Position numbers and translations under genes: made by a program | Shown: positions 13,764 through 20,807 of the stretch, piece by piece | How positions within the stretch are numbered: position 1 is the stretch's first letter | Layout: each line of letters opens with the position of its first letter | Assembly (NCBI GenBank): GCA_051002015.1 | Contig: JBPCMS010000059.1 | Coordinates: forward strand, 1-20,874 | Source of the DNA: JACDBE01 sp051002015 | Lineage (GTDB): Bacteria > Actinomycetota > Acidimicrobiia > Spongiisociales > UBA5794 | Reading direction: 5' to 3' | DNA: 20,874 nucleotides | The notes under the pieces: generated by a model | The model's database searches: none | What the model saw: the letters and a program-made list of their open reading frames with translations, nothing else | What the model was told of the DNA's origin: nothing

Positions 13764-13818
13764 ACCCGTGACCCCTTCGTTGCGAACGAAGTGCTCTGCC
13801 GAGCTGAGCTACACCCCC
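13745..13818 (-). tRNA. tRNA-Ala, anticodon CGC
   Basis: The minus strand folds as a full cloverleaf of 74 bases: acceptor GGGGGTG with CACCTCC, D stem GCTC/GAGC, anticodon stem CTTCG/CGAAG with loop TTCGCAA, and T stem ACGGG/CCCGT with TTCAAAT. The anticodon CGC reads alanine codon GCG. The third acceptor pair is G-U, the classic identity element for alanyl-tRNA synthetase, and the discriminator base is A. CCA is not encoded. It is the downstream neighbour of the GlpR-like gene and its 3' end abuts a recombinase stub. Confidence 0.97.
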
Positions 13819-13898
13819 GGGTCGGGGAATGCTAACCGGGTTCGCCGGTGGGGCCTTCCGGCGGGATGCCCCACACCATCGGCTGCCGACGCCCGGCC

Positions 13899-14327
13899 TC
13901 AGCCGGCGACGACACGCACCGAGGCGTTGTGGGGATCGCCCTCGCTGACCAGGTGCAGCGGCACCACCGTTGCGGTGGGACAAGCCGTTTGCCGGGTTTG
14001 GAGCAGCACGGCGATGTAGCCGCCGATGGCGAGGTCGGCGGCGATGGTGACCGCCAGCCAGAGCCCGCTGCCCCGGGTGATGGCCAGCACCAGGGAGAGG
14101 CCGGCGGCGCCGACCAGCCCCAGGAGGATGCGTTGACGTCGGGCGGCGATGCGCTTGCGTGCCATCAACTCCCGGGCGTCGCCGATGGCCACAGATGCCA
14201 GCAGGTTCTGTGACCGATGAAAGCTGCGGGTACTGGAACTGGGCGCCGATCGGCGGCCATCGACCAACGACGGCAGGAGAAACGCGGCCCAGATCCCCCC
14301 GATCAGGACGAAAGCGAAGATTTCCAT
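13899..14327 (-). CDS. GlpR/SepX-like actinobacterial membrane protein
   Basis: A 142-residue membrane protein: helix 1 at about 4-20 (FVLIGGIWAAFLLPSLV), a basic serine-rich cytoplasmic stretch with RSFHRSQNLLASV, then a pair of helices at about 66-84 and 88-108, and a short tail. The N-terminal helix ending in W-x3-L-x-P, an RR-rich linker, and a mid-protein helix pair is the plan of the actinobacterial family that includes Rv0996, GlpR of corynebacteria and SepX of Streptomyces, which act with division proteins. It is shorter than those (roughly half). Its place next to moeA supports the link, since Rv0996 lies near moeA1. AAGGA precedes the ATG, and a good promoter lies upstream. Homology is inferred from pattern and context, not alignment. 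Confidence 0.55.
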   Translation of the reverse strand: MEIFAFVLIGGIWAAFLLPSLVDGRRSAPSSSTRSFHRSQNLLASVAIGDARELMARKRIAARRQRILLGLVGAAGLSLVLAITRGSGLWLAVTIAADLAIGGYIAVLLQTRQTACPTATVVPLHLVSEGDPHNASVRVVAG

Positions 14328-14350
14328 GTTGTCCTTACTCCGTTGCCGAC

Positions 14351-14379
14351 AGCGTACGACTGCTGCCGGTTCGAGCCAA
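14351..14379 (-). promoter_or_regulatory. Promoter of the GlpR/SepX-like gene
   Basis: On minus, TTGGCT (plus positions 14374-14379) and TACGCT (14351-14356) are separated by exactly 17 bases, within the 69-base gap after moaB. The -10 is followed by a leader with AAGGA before the ATG at 14327. Confidence 0.55.
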
Positions 14380-14396
14380 GCATCAGGCTCGGTGCT

Positions 14397-14885
14397 TCAC
14401 AGGGTGGGGGCATTGTGGTCGGTCGGGTGCGCTCCGAGCAACTCGACGGCGTGGGTCAACGCCGGCCCGACGACCTCGAGCGACTCGGTTGCGCCCTTGA
14501 CGCTGCCCGGGAGGTTGACCACCAGGGTGGTGCCGACCATCCCACAGACCCCGCGCGACAGCATCCCGTGCGGGGTCTTCCCGAAGGTGGCGGCCCGCAT
14601 CGCCTCGGCCAGACCGGGAGCCTCGCGCTCGATCACCGCCTGGGTGGCCTCGGGCGTAAGGTCGCGCGGGGAAAAGCCGGTGCCGCCCGTGGTGACCACC
14701 AGAGGCACCTCCCCGATCCAGCGCTTCAGCCCGGCTACCACAGGGGCGATCCCGTCGGGGACCACCTCGACGGCGACCACCGTGAACCCGAACACCTCGA
14801 GCATCTCGGCGACGGCGGGGCCCGACCGGTCGACCGCCTCCCCGAGGGTGACCCGGTCGGAAACCGTCAGCACCGCCGCCTTCAT
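14397..14885 (-). CDS. moaB: Molybdopterin adenylyltransferase (MoaB/MogA family)
   Basis: A 162-residue protein of the MoaB/MogA family, which adenylates molybdopterin in the molybdenum cofactor pathway, before metal insertion by MoeA. Motifs are AVLTVSDRVTLGEAVDRSG at the N-terminus, VVTTGGTGFSPRDLTPEA in the middle, GMLSRGVCGMVG and LVVNLPGSVKGA. The ATG at 14885 overlaps the moaC stop as ATGA; the open frame further upstream overlaps moaC and is arginine-rich, so it is rejected. It is third in moeA-moaC-moaB. MoaB versus MogA naming cannot be settled by sequence alone. Confidence 0.93.
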   Translation of the reverse strand: MKAAVLTVSDRVTLGEAVDRSGPAVAEMLEVFGFTVVAVEVVPDGIAPVVAGLKRWIGEVPLVVTTGGTGFSPRDLTPEATQAVIEREAPGLAEAMRAATFGKTPHGMLSRGVCGMVGTTLVVNLPGSVKGATESLEVVGPALTHAVELLGAHPTDHNAPTL

Positions 14886-15361
14886 CGCCGCCACTCCCCG
14901 GAGGCGCCCCCGCTCTTGGAGAGGAGCCGGACCGGGCCGATGGTGACGCCGCGGTCCAGGCCCTTGATCATGTCGTACAGGGTGACGGCGCCTACGGCGG
15001 CGCCGGTCATCGCCTCCATCTCCACCCCTGTCCTCCCCTCGACCCGGGCGGTCACCTCGATCCTGGCGCCGGTCTCGGTTGGCTCGATGGTCACCTCCAC
15101 GGCGTCGAGACCGACCGGGTGGCACAACGGAATCACCTCGGGGGTGCGTTTGGCCCCCATGATGGCGGCGATCCTGACCACGGCAAGGGCGTCGCCCTTG
15201 GGAAGCCCCCCGGAGAAGACGGTCTCGCGCACCGACCGGGTCATGGTGACGTGGGCCTCGGCAACGGCGGTGCGAGCGGTCACCGCCTTGGATCCGACAT
15301 CGACCATGTGAACCTCACCCGCCTCGGTGAGGTGGCTCATTCGGTCGGTGTGGTCATCCAC
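14882..15361 (-). CDS. moaC: Cyclic pyranopterin monophosphate synthase MoaC
   Basis: A 159-residue MoaC of normal size. With MoaA it turns GTP into cyclic pyranopterin monophosphate, the first step of molybdenum cofactor synthesis; moaA is not in this window. Motifs are SHLTEAGEVHMVDVGSKAVT, KGDALAVVRIAAIMGAKRT, PEVIPLCHP (with the catalytic region), VEMEAMTGAAVGAVTLYDMI and KGLDRGV. The start at 15361 overlaps the moeA stop by eight bases; a later Met at 15340 would also keep SHLTEAG, but the upstream AGGGAG favours the first. It is translationally coupled to moaB downstream. Confidence 0.95.
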   Translation of the reverse strand: MDDHTDRMSHLTEAGEVHMVDVGSKAVTARTAVAEAHVTMTRSVRETVFSGGLPKGDALAVVRIAAIMGAKRTPEVIPLCHPVGLDAVEVTIEPTETGARIEVTARVEGRTGVEMEAMTGAAVGAVTLYDMIKGLDRGVTIGPVRLLSKSGGASGEWRR

Positions 15362-16592
15362 CGATGGTCTCCCTGCGGGTACGGGAACTGGGGAAGGTGA
15401 ACAGCTCGAGATCGACCGGGCTCCCGGGGGCGACGGTGCCGGTACCGGCCGGGATCACGGCGAAGGCATTGGCGGCGGCCATCGCCGACAGCACGTTGGA
15501 GGCCTGGCCACCGGCCGACCGGGCATGCCACGTCCCCGACACGTCCGGGACGGCCACGGCGCGCAGGAAGACGGTCTTGGCCGGATCGGTCGATGCTCCG
15601 TCGTCGAGCACCCCCCGCACCCGGGGACGGAAGACGGCGGCGGCGCCCATCATGGTGAGCAGCGCCGGGCGGACGAACTGCTCGAAGGCGACGTACACCG
15701 ACACCGGGTTCCCCGGCAGCCCAAAGAAGGGGATCCCGCTGACCGACCCGAAGCCGAGCGGCTTGGCCGGCTGCATCGCCACCTGCCAGAAGGAGACCGT
15801 CCCCAGCCCGGTCAACATCTCCTTGACCACGTCGTGGTCACCCATCGACACCCCGCCGCTGGACACGATGACGTCGGCGTGACCGGCCGCCTCGTCGAGC
15901 ACCCGGCGGAGCAGCTCCGGATCATCGGCGACGATGCCATGGTCGGAAACCACCCCCCCGGCATCGGCGATCAGAGCCGCCAGCGTCGTCCGGTTGGCGT
16001 CGCGGATCAGCCCGCCGCTCAGATCGGCCGTCTCCACCGGGACCAGCTCGTCGCCCGTGGACAGGAGCGCCACCACCGGCCGTCGGCGCACCTTGGGGAA
16101 GGCAACTCCCAGGCTGGCAAGCACCCCGAGGTGGGCCGCCGCCAGGCGCGTCCCCGCCGCCATCACCTCGGTCCCGGCGGCTACGTCGCCGCCGGCGCCA
16201 CGAACCGCCAGACCGTCGGTGGCGGTGACCAGGATCCGCACCCCACCCTCGAGGGGCTCGGTGTCCTCGACCCTGACCACCGCCTCGGTGCCGTCCGGCA
16301 GCGGCGCCCCGGTCATCACCTTCACCGCCGACCCCGGCGCCACCGCCACCTCGGGCACGGACCCGGCGGCGACCGTCCCCAGCAGGGACAGCTCGGCGGG
16401 AACGGCGGCGGTGTCCCCGACCCTGACCGCGTAGCCGTCGACGGCGGAGTTGGCGAAGGGGGGCAGGTCGTGGGAGGCGACAACGGGTTCGGCGAGGGCG
16501 AGCCCGGCGGCGGAGGCCAGGGGGACCGACACCACCGGCAACGGCGCCACCGCATCGAGGATCTCGGCCTGCGCTTGGTGCAGCGGTTTCAT
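15354..16592 (-). CDS. moeA: Molybdopterin molybdenumtransferase MoeA (gephyrin-like)
   Basis: A 412-residue MoeA, normal length. MoeA inserts molybdate into adenylylated molybdopterin. Motifs are PPFANSAVDGYAVR in domain III, VMTGAPLPDGTEAVV, RRPVVALLSTGDEL, DVIVSSGGVSMGDHD, FFGLPGNPVS and the C-terminal beta-barrel region. The active-site segments look intact, so it should be catalytically able. In corynebacteria a MoeA paralogue named Glp works with a membrane receptor in cell division; the GlpR-like gene nearby makes a dual or specialised role possible. It is first of three overlapping cofactor genes. TAGACT at 16624-16629 on minus is a weak candidate -10. Confidence 0.94.
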   Translation of the reverse strand: MKPLHQAQAEILDAVAPLPVVSVPLASAAGLALAEPVVASHDLPPFANSAVDGYAVRVGDTAAVPAELSLLGTVAAGSVPEVAVAPGSAVKVMTGAPLPDGTEAVVRVEDTEPLEGGVRILVTATDGLAVRGAGGDVAAGTEVMAAGTRLAAAHLGVLASLGVAFPKVRRRPVVALLSTGDELVPVETADLSGGLIRDANRTTLAALIADAGGVVSDHGIVADDPELLRRVLDEAAGHADVIVSSGGVSMGDHDVVKEMLTGLGTVSFWQVAMQPAKPLGFGSVSGIPFFGLPGNPVSVYVAFEQFVRPALLTMMGAAAVFRPRVRGVLDDGASTDPAKTVFLRAVAVPDVSGTWHARSAGGQASNVLSAMAAANAFAVIPAGTGTVAPGSPVDLELFTFPSSRTRRETIGG

Positions 16593-16900
16593 GCGCCGCG
16601 GCGGGGAATGGTCACGGCCGTCGAGTCTACGACCGACCCCACGGGCCGTTGCGGGATCGGGGCCGATCTCCTTCCGCTACCGTTCCGGCAGCGCTTAGAG
16701 TCATGGAAGGAATCGAAGGCGTCGAATCACCGTATCTGTACCCACCCTTCGCACGGGGGTCCCCCCGGAGGAACCAGCCAGATCCCTCCCCGTGCGCCGA
16801 CCGCAAGTCCCCCCACCATTCCCCCTGCTTGCGGAAGGCACCCTCCCTCCTTCGGGAGGGAGGGAACGGGGAGGTCAACCCCCTTCTGCGCCGCTTGGCG
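16593..16900. other. Divergent intergenic region with C- and G-rich patches
   Basis: About 308 bases between moeA and the SAF-domain gene. A minus-strand TAGACT (plus 16624-16629) and a plus-strand TAGAGT (16696-16701) are possible -10 boxes for the two directions. From about 16740 to 16875 the plus strand has runs of C alternating with runs of G and the hairpin listed next. No reading frame in it shows family similarity, though one long frame passes through. Confidence 0.4.
16841..16864. repeat. Perfect 10-bp inverted repeat with TTCG loop
   Basis: CCCTCCCTCC (16841-16850), loop TTCG (16851-16854), GGAGGGAGGG (16855-16864). The stem is perfect and UUCG-type loops are very stable. It sits in the C-rich intergenic patch 36 bases before the SAF gene start and has no T tract in either direction. 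It resembles the core of a dispersed REP-like intergenic element more than a terminator, since both neighbouring genes diverge from it. Confidence 0.6.
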
Positions 16901-17437
16901 ATGCGTTACGTTCGGATGGTGCTGTGGTTGACACCGCCGCCCTATCTGCGCCGCATCGTCGCCTGCCTCGCCCTGCTGGTGGCGGTGGTGTTCGACCTGG
17001 CGGGGAGGGCGACGGTCGACCACCCGTTCCTCACCGAGACGGTGACCGCAGGCTCCCCGGTCGGGGCCGAGGTGATCGAGTACCGGGCGGTACCGGTGGG
17101 CATGCTCCCGACGATCGATGACCCGTCGGGGTTTGCCGCCCGATCTCTCCAGGCCGGTGACCCGCTGACCCCGTCCGCCCTCTCCACCGTGGCCCCGCCG
17201 CCCCGGGGGTGGTGGTCGATACCGGCGGCACTCCCCGCAGGGACTGCGGTCGGTGACCGGGTGCGGCTCATCGCCGCCGACCCCGCCCTCGATGTGGTCG
17301 GGGTGGTCAATGGGCTCCCGGCGGCGGCGGTGCTCGGTGGCAACAGCGAGGGCATGGTGGCGGTGCCCCCGGAGGCCGCAGCCGCCGTCGCCGCCGCCGT
17401 CACCCGCAGAACGCTCACGGTGCTCGTCGGCACCTGA
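16901..17437 (+). CDS. SAF-domain (CpaB/RcpC-like) membrane-anchored protein
   Basis: A protein of about 178 residues with an N-terminal membrane anchor (YLRRIVACLALLVAVVFDLA, about 15-34). It has an SAF-type domain pattern: TVTAGSPVGAEVIEYRAVP, then SLQAGDPLTPSALS and WWSIPAALPAGTAVGDRVRLIA. SAF domains occur in CpaB/RcpC pilus assembly and FlgA chaperones; no pilus genes are in the window, so the job is open. ATG at 16901 or 16916, or a TTG at 16895, could be the start; none has a well-spaced ribosome site. The frame is open upstream through the C-rich hairpin region, which I regard as noncoding. uppP follows 43 bases later on the same strand. Confidence 0.75.
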   Translation: MRYVRMVLWLTPPPYLRRIVACLALLVAVVFDLAGRATVDHPFLTETVTAGSPVGAEVIEYRAVPVGMLPTIDDPSGFAARSLQAGDPLTPSALSTVAPPPRGWWSIPAALPAGTAVGDRVRLIAADPALDVVGVVNGLPAAAVLGGNSEGMVAVPPEAAAAVAAAVTRRTLTVLVGT

Positions 17438-17465
17438 TTGAGGATCGGCTGTCGCCGGTCATCGT

Positions 17466-17471
17466 TAGGCT
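17466..17471 (+). promoter_or_regulatory. -10 box for uppP
   Basis: TAGGCT, preceded by T, ends nine bases before the uppP ATG with no ribosome site between. The same TTAGGCT recurs just before the next gene. Confidence 0.45.
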
Positions 17472-17480
17472 CCCCCAGCT

Positions 17481-18242
17481 ATGGGCGACGCCATCCTCTG
17501 GGGCCTGATCCAAGGGCTCACCGAATTCCTGCCGATCTCGTCGAGCGGGCACCTCATCCTGATCCCTGCGCTGCTGGGCCGGGAGGGGCCCGACCTGGCT
17601 ACGGCGGCGGTGCTCCACATCGGCACGCTGATCTCCGTCCTGGCCTACTACCGACCCGAGGTGGTGGAGATGGTCAAGCTGACCCCCGAGGGGAGGCGGC
17701 TGCTCCGCTTCGTCCTCATCGGGACCATCCCGGCAGCCGTCATCGGTCTCCTGTTCCGCGACTTCTTCGACGGGATCAGCGAGCAGCCGCCGACCGTCGC
17801 CATGCTCATGATGGGGGCGGGGGTGATGATGATCCTCATCTCGCTCGCCGCCATCGGCCGTCGCCACCGGGAGGACGTCACCATCCTCGACGCCGTCGTG
17901 ATCGGGTCCGCTCAGGCGGTGGCGCTGCTCCCCGGGGTCTCCCGGTCGGGGACCACCATCACCGCCAGCCTCGGCCGAAGGTTCGATCGGCGCCAGGCTG
18001 CCCACCTCTCCTTCCTCCTGGGGATCCCGGCGATCACCGGGGCAGGGCTGTTCAGCCTGCTGGACGTTTCCGAGGCGGGGGGCAACGAGCTCGAGCTCTC
18101 CCTGCTCATCGGGATCGTGGTGGCGGCGGTCACCGGATACGCCGCCATCAGGATCCTGGTGGCGTTCATCGGCAGGGTGGGGTTGGCCCCGTTCGGCGCC
18201 TACTGCGTCGCCTTCGGTGGGGTTGCGCTCCTGCTTCTCTGA
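17481..18242 (+). CDS. uppP: Undecaprenyl-diphosphate phosphatase
   Basis: A 253-residue integral membrane phosphatase of the UppP/BacA family. It recycles the lipid carrier by turning undecaprenyl diphosphate into the monophosphate for cell wall synthesis; over-expression gives bacitracin resistance in other bacteria. Both active-site motifs are intact: QGLTEFLPISSSGHL at 11-25 and PGVSRSGTTITASL near residues 153-166. Around eight hydrophobic segments fit the family topology. ATG at 17481 begins directly at the first helix. Transcription is probably leaderless from the TAGGCT box. Confidence 0.96.
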   Translation: MGDAILWGLIQGLTEFLPISSSGHLILIPALLGREGPDLATAAVLHIGTLISVLAYYRPEVVEMVKLTPEGRRLLRFVLIGTIPAAVIGLLFRDFFDGISEQPPTVAMLMMGAGVMMILISLAAIGRRHREDVTILDAVVIGSAQAVALLPGVSRSGTTITASLGRRFDRRQAAHLSFLLGIPAITGAGLFSLLDVSEAGGNELELSLLIGIVVAAVTGYAAIRILVAFIGRVGLAPFGAYCVAFGGVALLLL

Positions 18243-18262
18243 CCCCGTTGCACCATACGGGG
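18243..18262 (+). terminator. Weak hairpin after uppP
   Basis: CCCCGT (18243-18248) and ACGGGG (18257-18262) can pair around an eight-base loop directly after the uppP stop, before the next promoter box. The stem is short and has no T tract. Confidence 0.3.
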
Positions 18263-18268
18263 CCGGGT

Positions 18269-18274
18269 TAGGCT
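18269..18274 (+). promoter_or_regulatory. -10 box for leaderless P-type ATPase gene
   Basis: TAGGCT ends seven bases before the ATG at 18282, with no ribosome-binding site. It repeats the TTAGGCT seen before uppP. Confidence 0.5.
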
Positions 18275-18281
18275 CACCGCC

Positions 18282-20807
18282 ATGGTCACCACCGACCGGG
18301 GACTCTCCGCCCGCGGCCTGGAGCCCGAGGAGGTCCGGGCGAGGGTCGAGGCCGGACAGGTCAACCTCGCCCCCGACGGACCGAGCCGGACGACGGCCGA
18401 GATCGTCCGCGCCAACCTCGTCACCCGGTTCAACATCCTCCTCGGCGTCCTGCTGGTGGTGCCATTGGTGGTGCTGCGCGAGCCCCGAGACGCCCTGTTC
18501 GGGATCGTGCTGGTCGCCAACGCCGCCATCGGCATCGTGCAGGAGCTCAGGGCGAAGCGCACCCTCGATCGTCTCGAGCTGCTCACCGCCCCCAAGGCAC
18601 GGGTGCTGCGCTCCGGTGGGGTCATCGTCATCGCGGTCGAAGAGCTGGTGGTCGACGATATCGTCGAACTCCGCTCCGGCGACCAGCTCACCGTCGACGG
18701 GCTGGTGGTGATCGCCCGCGGGCTGGAGATCAACGAGTCGCTGCTCACCGGCGAGTCGGACCCGGTGCGCAAGGAGGTCGGGGACCAGGTGCTTTCGGGA
18801 AGCTTCGTCGCCGCAGGCTCGGGGCGCTACCGGGTCACCCATGTGGGGGCAGAGGCGTATGCCGTCAAGCTTGCCCTCGAGGCGAAGAAGTTCACCCTGG
18901 TGCGCTCCGAGTTGCGCGACGGCATCGACTGGATCATCGGGGCCATCGGCTGGACGATCGGGCCTGCCATCGCCCTGGTGGTGTGGAGCCAGATGAGGGC
19001 GGAGGAGAGCTTCCACGACGCCCTGCGCAGCGCCGTCGCCCAAGCGGTCGGCATGGTCCCCCAGGGACTGGTGCTGCTGACCTCGATGGCGTTCGCCGTC
19101 GGGGTGATCCGGCTGGGCCGGCGGAACGTGCTGGTCAAGGAGCTCCCCGCCATCGAGGGCCTGGCCAGGGTCGACACCGTCTGCTTCGACAAGACCGGCA
19201 CCCTGACCGAGGGCCGGTTGACGGTGAACGAGATCGTGCTGCTCGACGGCGAGGACCCGGCCCAGCCGCTGGCGGCGCTGGCCGCCTCCGACCCCGACCC
19301 CAATGCCACCCTGGCCGCGGTCGGCGCCGCCTATCCCACCCCTCCGGGGTGGGCGGTGCTCTCCACCGTCCCCTTCTCGTCCGCCCGCAAGTGGAGCGGC
19401 GCCGCCTTCGCCGGGCATGGCAGCTGGGTGCTCGGCGCCCCCGACGTGATCGCCCCCACCGACGCCGACGTCGGCGCCCATGCCAGCGAGGCAAGCGAAT
19501 CGGGGCAGCGTGTGCTGCTGCTCGCCCGCAGCGACCGCCCCCTGTCCACCACACTGCCCGATGACGTCGCCCCGTCTGCGCTGGTCATCCTCGGTGACCG
19601 GATCCGGCCCGACGCCGCCGAGACCCTGCGGTTCTTCGCCGACCAAGGGGTCGTGGCCAAGGTCATCTCCGGAGACCATCCCGAAACGGTCGCCGCCGTC
19701 GCCCGCGCCGTCGGGGTGGTCGGTTCCTCCCGGTACGTGGACGCCAGCAACCTCCCGGAAGACCCGGACGAGCTCGCCGCCGTGGTCGAGGCCAACACCG
19801 TGTTCGGGCGGGTCACCCCGCACCAGAAGCGGGCCATGGTGGCGGCGATGCAGCGCAGGGGCCATGTGGTCGCCATGACCGGCGATGGGGTCAACGACGT
19901 GCTGGCGCTGAAGGACAGCGACATCGGGATCGCCGTCGGCGGCGGCGGCGCCGCCTCGCGCGCCGTCGCCCAGCTGGTGCTGATCGACGGGCGGTTCGCC
20001 TCCCTGCCCGGTGTCGTCGGCGAGGGCAGGCGGGTCATCGCCAACATCGAGCGGGTGGCCAACCTGTTCCTCACCAAGACCATCTACGCCATCGGGATCG
20101 CCCTCGCCGTCGGTTTCGCCACCGTCCCCTTCCCCTTTCTCCCCCGGCACCTCACCCTGATCGGGGCGGTGACCATCGGGATCCCGTCGTTCTTCCTCGC
20201 CCTGGCCCCGTCGGCGAAGCGGACCCGGCCCGGCTTCGTGGGCCGGGTCCTCCGGTTCGCCGTGCCCACCGGCATCATCGCCACCCTCGCCGCCTTCGCC
20301 GGGTACCAGCTGGCCATCGCCGAGGAGGTGTCGCTGGAGCAGGCCAGGACCACCGCCGTCATCGTGCTCACCGCCATCGGGCTGTTCGCCCTGGCCATCG
20401 TCAGCCGGCCCTTCGTGCCGTGGAAGACCCTGCTGGTGACTGCGATGACGGCGCTCACCATCGTCGGGCTGGCCAGCCAGGGGTCACGCGCCTTCTTCGA
20501 GCTCGAGTTGCCCCCGGTCGTGGTGTTGCTCGCCGCCATCGGGATCGTCGCCATCACCGGGGCGGTGATGGTGATCGCCCTGCGCATGGTGGGCTGGGCC
20601 AAGGCGATGCCCGAGCTGCTGCGGGAGATGCCCCCGCCCCGGCCTTCTGCCTGGGGTCAGATCGGCGAGAAGGTGTGGGACATGTCCGGTTGGAGGCGGT
20701 CGTTCCCCGGCAGCACCGAGGTGCCCGTCATCGAGACGAATCCGACGTCGGGGCAGACCGGGACCGACCCGGACGACACCGTGGTCATGTACCCCGAGCG
20801 GCGGTGA
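18282..20807 (+). CDS. CtpE-like cation-transporting P-type ATPase
   Basis: An 841-residue P-type ATPase. It has the actuator TGES at 156-159, phosphorylation site DKTGTLTEG with D303, and hinge GDGVND at 534-539. The fourth membrane helix reads GMVPQGLVLLTSMAFAVG, close to the CtpE type (Ca2+ uptake in Mycobacterium smegmatis), with PQG where many relatives have PEG. About ten membrane helices can be placed: two before the actuator, two before D303 and six after the hinge. It has no heavy-metal-binding domain. The tail of about 60 residues is polar and acidic. Ion specificity is inferred from CtpE, not proven. It follows uppP with its own promoter and overlaps the terminal hydrolase gene by 23 bases, tail to tail. 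Confidence 0.9.
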   Translation: MVTTDRGLSARGLEPEEVRARVEAGQVNLAPDGPSRTTAEIVRANLVTRFNILLGVLLVVPLVVLREPRDALFGIVLVANAAIGIVQELRAKRTLDRLELLTAPKARVLRSGGVIVIAVEELVVDDIVELRSGDQLTVDGLVVIARGLEINESLLTGESDPVRKEVGDQVLSGSFVAAGSGRYRVTHVGAEAYAVKLALEAKKFTLVRSELRDGIDWIIGAIGWTIGPAIALVVWSQMRAEESFHDALRSAVAQAVGMVPQGLVLLTSMAFAVGVIRLGRRNVLVKELPAIEGLARVDTVCFDKTGTLTEGRLTVNEIVLLDGEDPAQPLAALAASDPDPNATLAAVGAAYPTPPGWAVLSTVPFSSARKWSGAAFAGHGSWVLGAPDVIAPTDADVGAHASEASESGQRVLLLARSDRPLSTTLPDDVAPSALVILGDRIRPDAAETLRFFADQGVVAKVISGDHPETVAAVARAVGVVGSSRYVDASNLPEDPDELAAVVEANTVFGRVTPHQKRAMVAAMQRRGHVVAMTGDGVNDVLALKDSDIGIAVGGGGAASRAVAQLVLIDGRFASLPGVVGEGRRVIANIERVANLFLTKTIYAIGIALAVGFATVPFPFLPRHLTLIGAVTIGIPSFFLALAPSAKRTRPGFVGRVLRFAVPTGIIATLAAFAGYQLAIAEEVSLEQARTTAVIVLTAIGLFALAIVSRPFVPWKTLLVTAMTALTIVGLASQGSRAFFELELPPVVVLLAAIGIVAITGAVMVIALRMVGWAKAMPELLREMPPPRPSAWGQIGEKVWDMSGWRRSFPGSTEVPVIETNPTSGQTGTDPDDTVVMYPERR

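Noticed and set aside
15327..16931. 534-codon open frame on plus opposite moeA
   Set aside because: His/Arg/Gly-rich with no family features and antisense to intact moeA.
17415..20150. 911-codon open frame on minus opposite the P-type ATPase gene
   Set aside because: It is Gly/Asp/Pro/His-rich without motifs, and lies antisense to a gene with clear family motifs over its full length. Long antisense frames are common in G+C-rich DNA.
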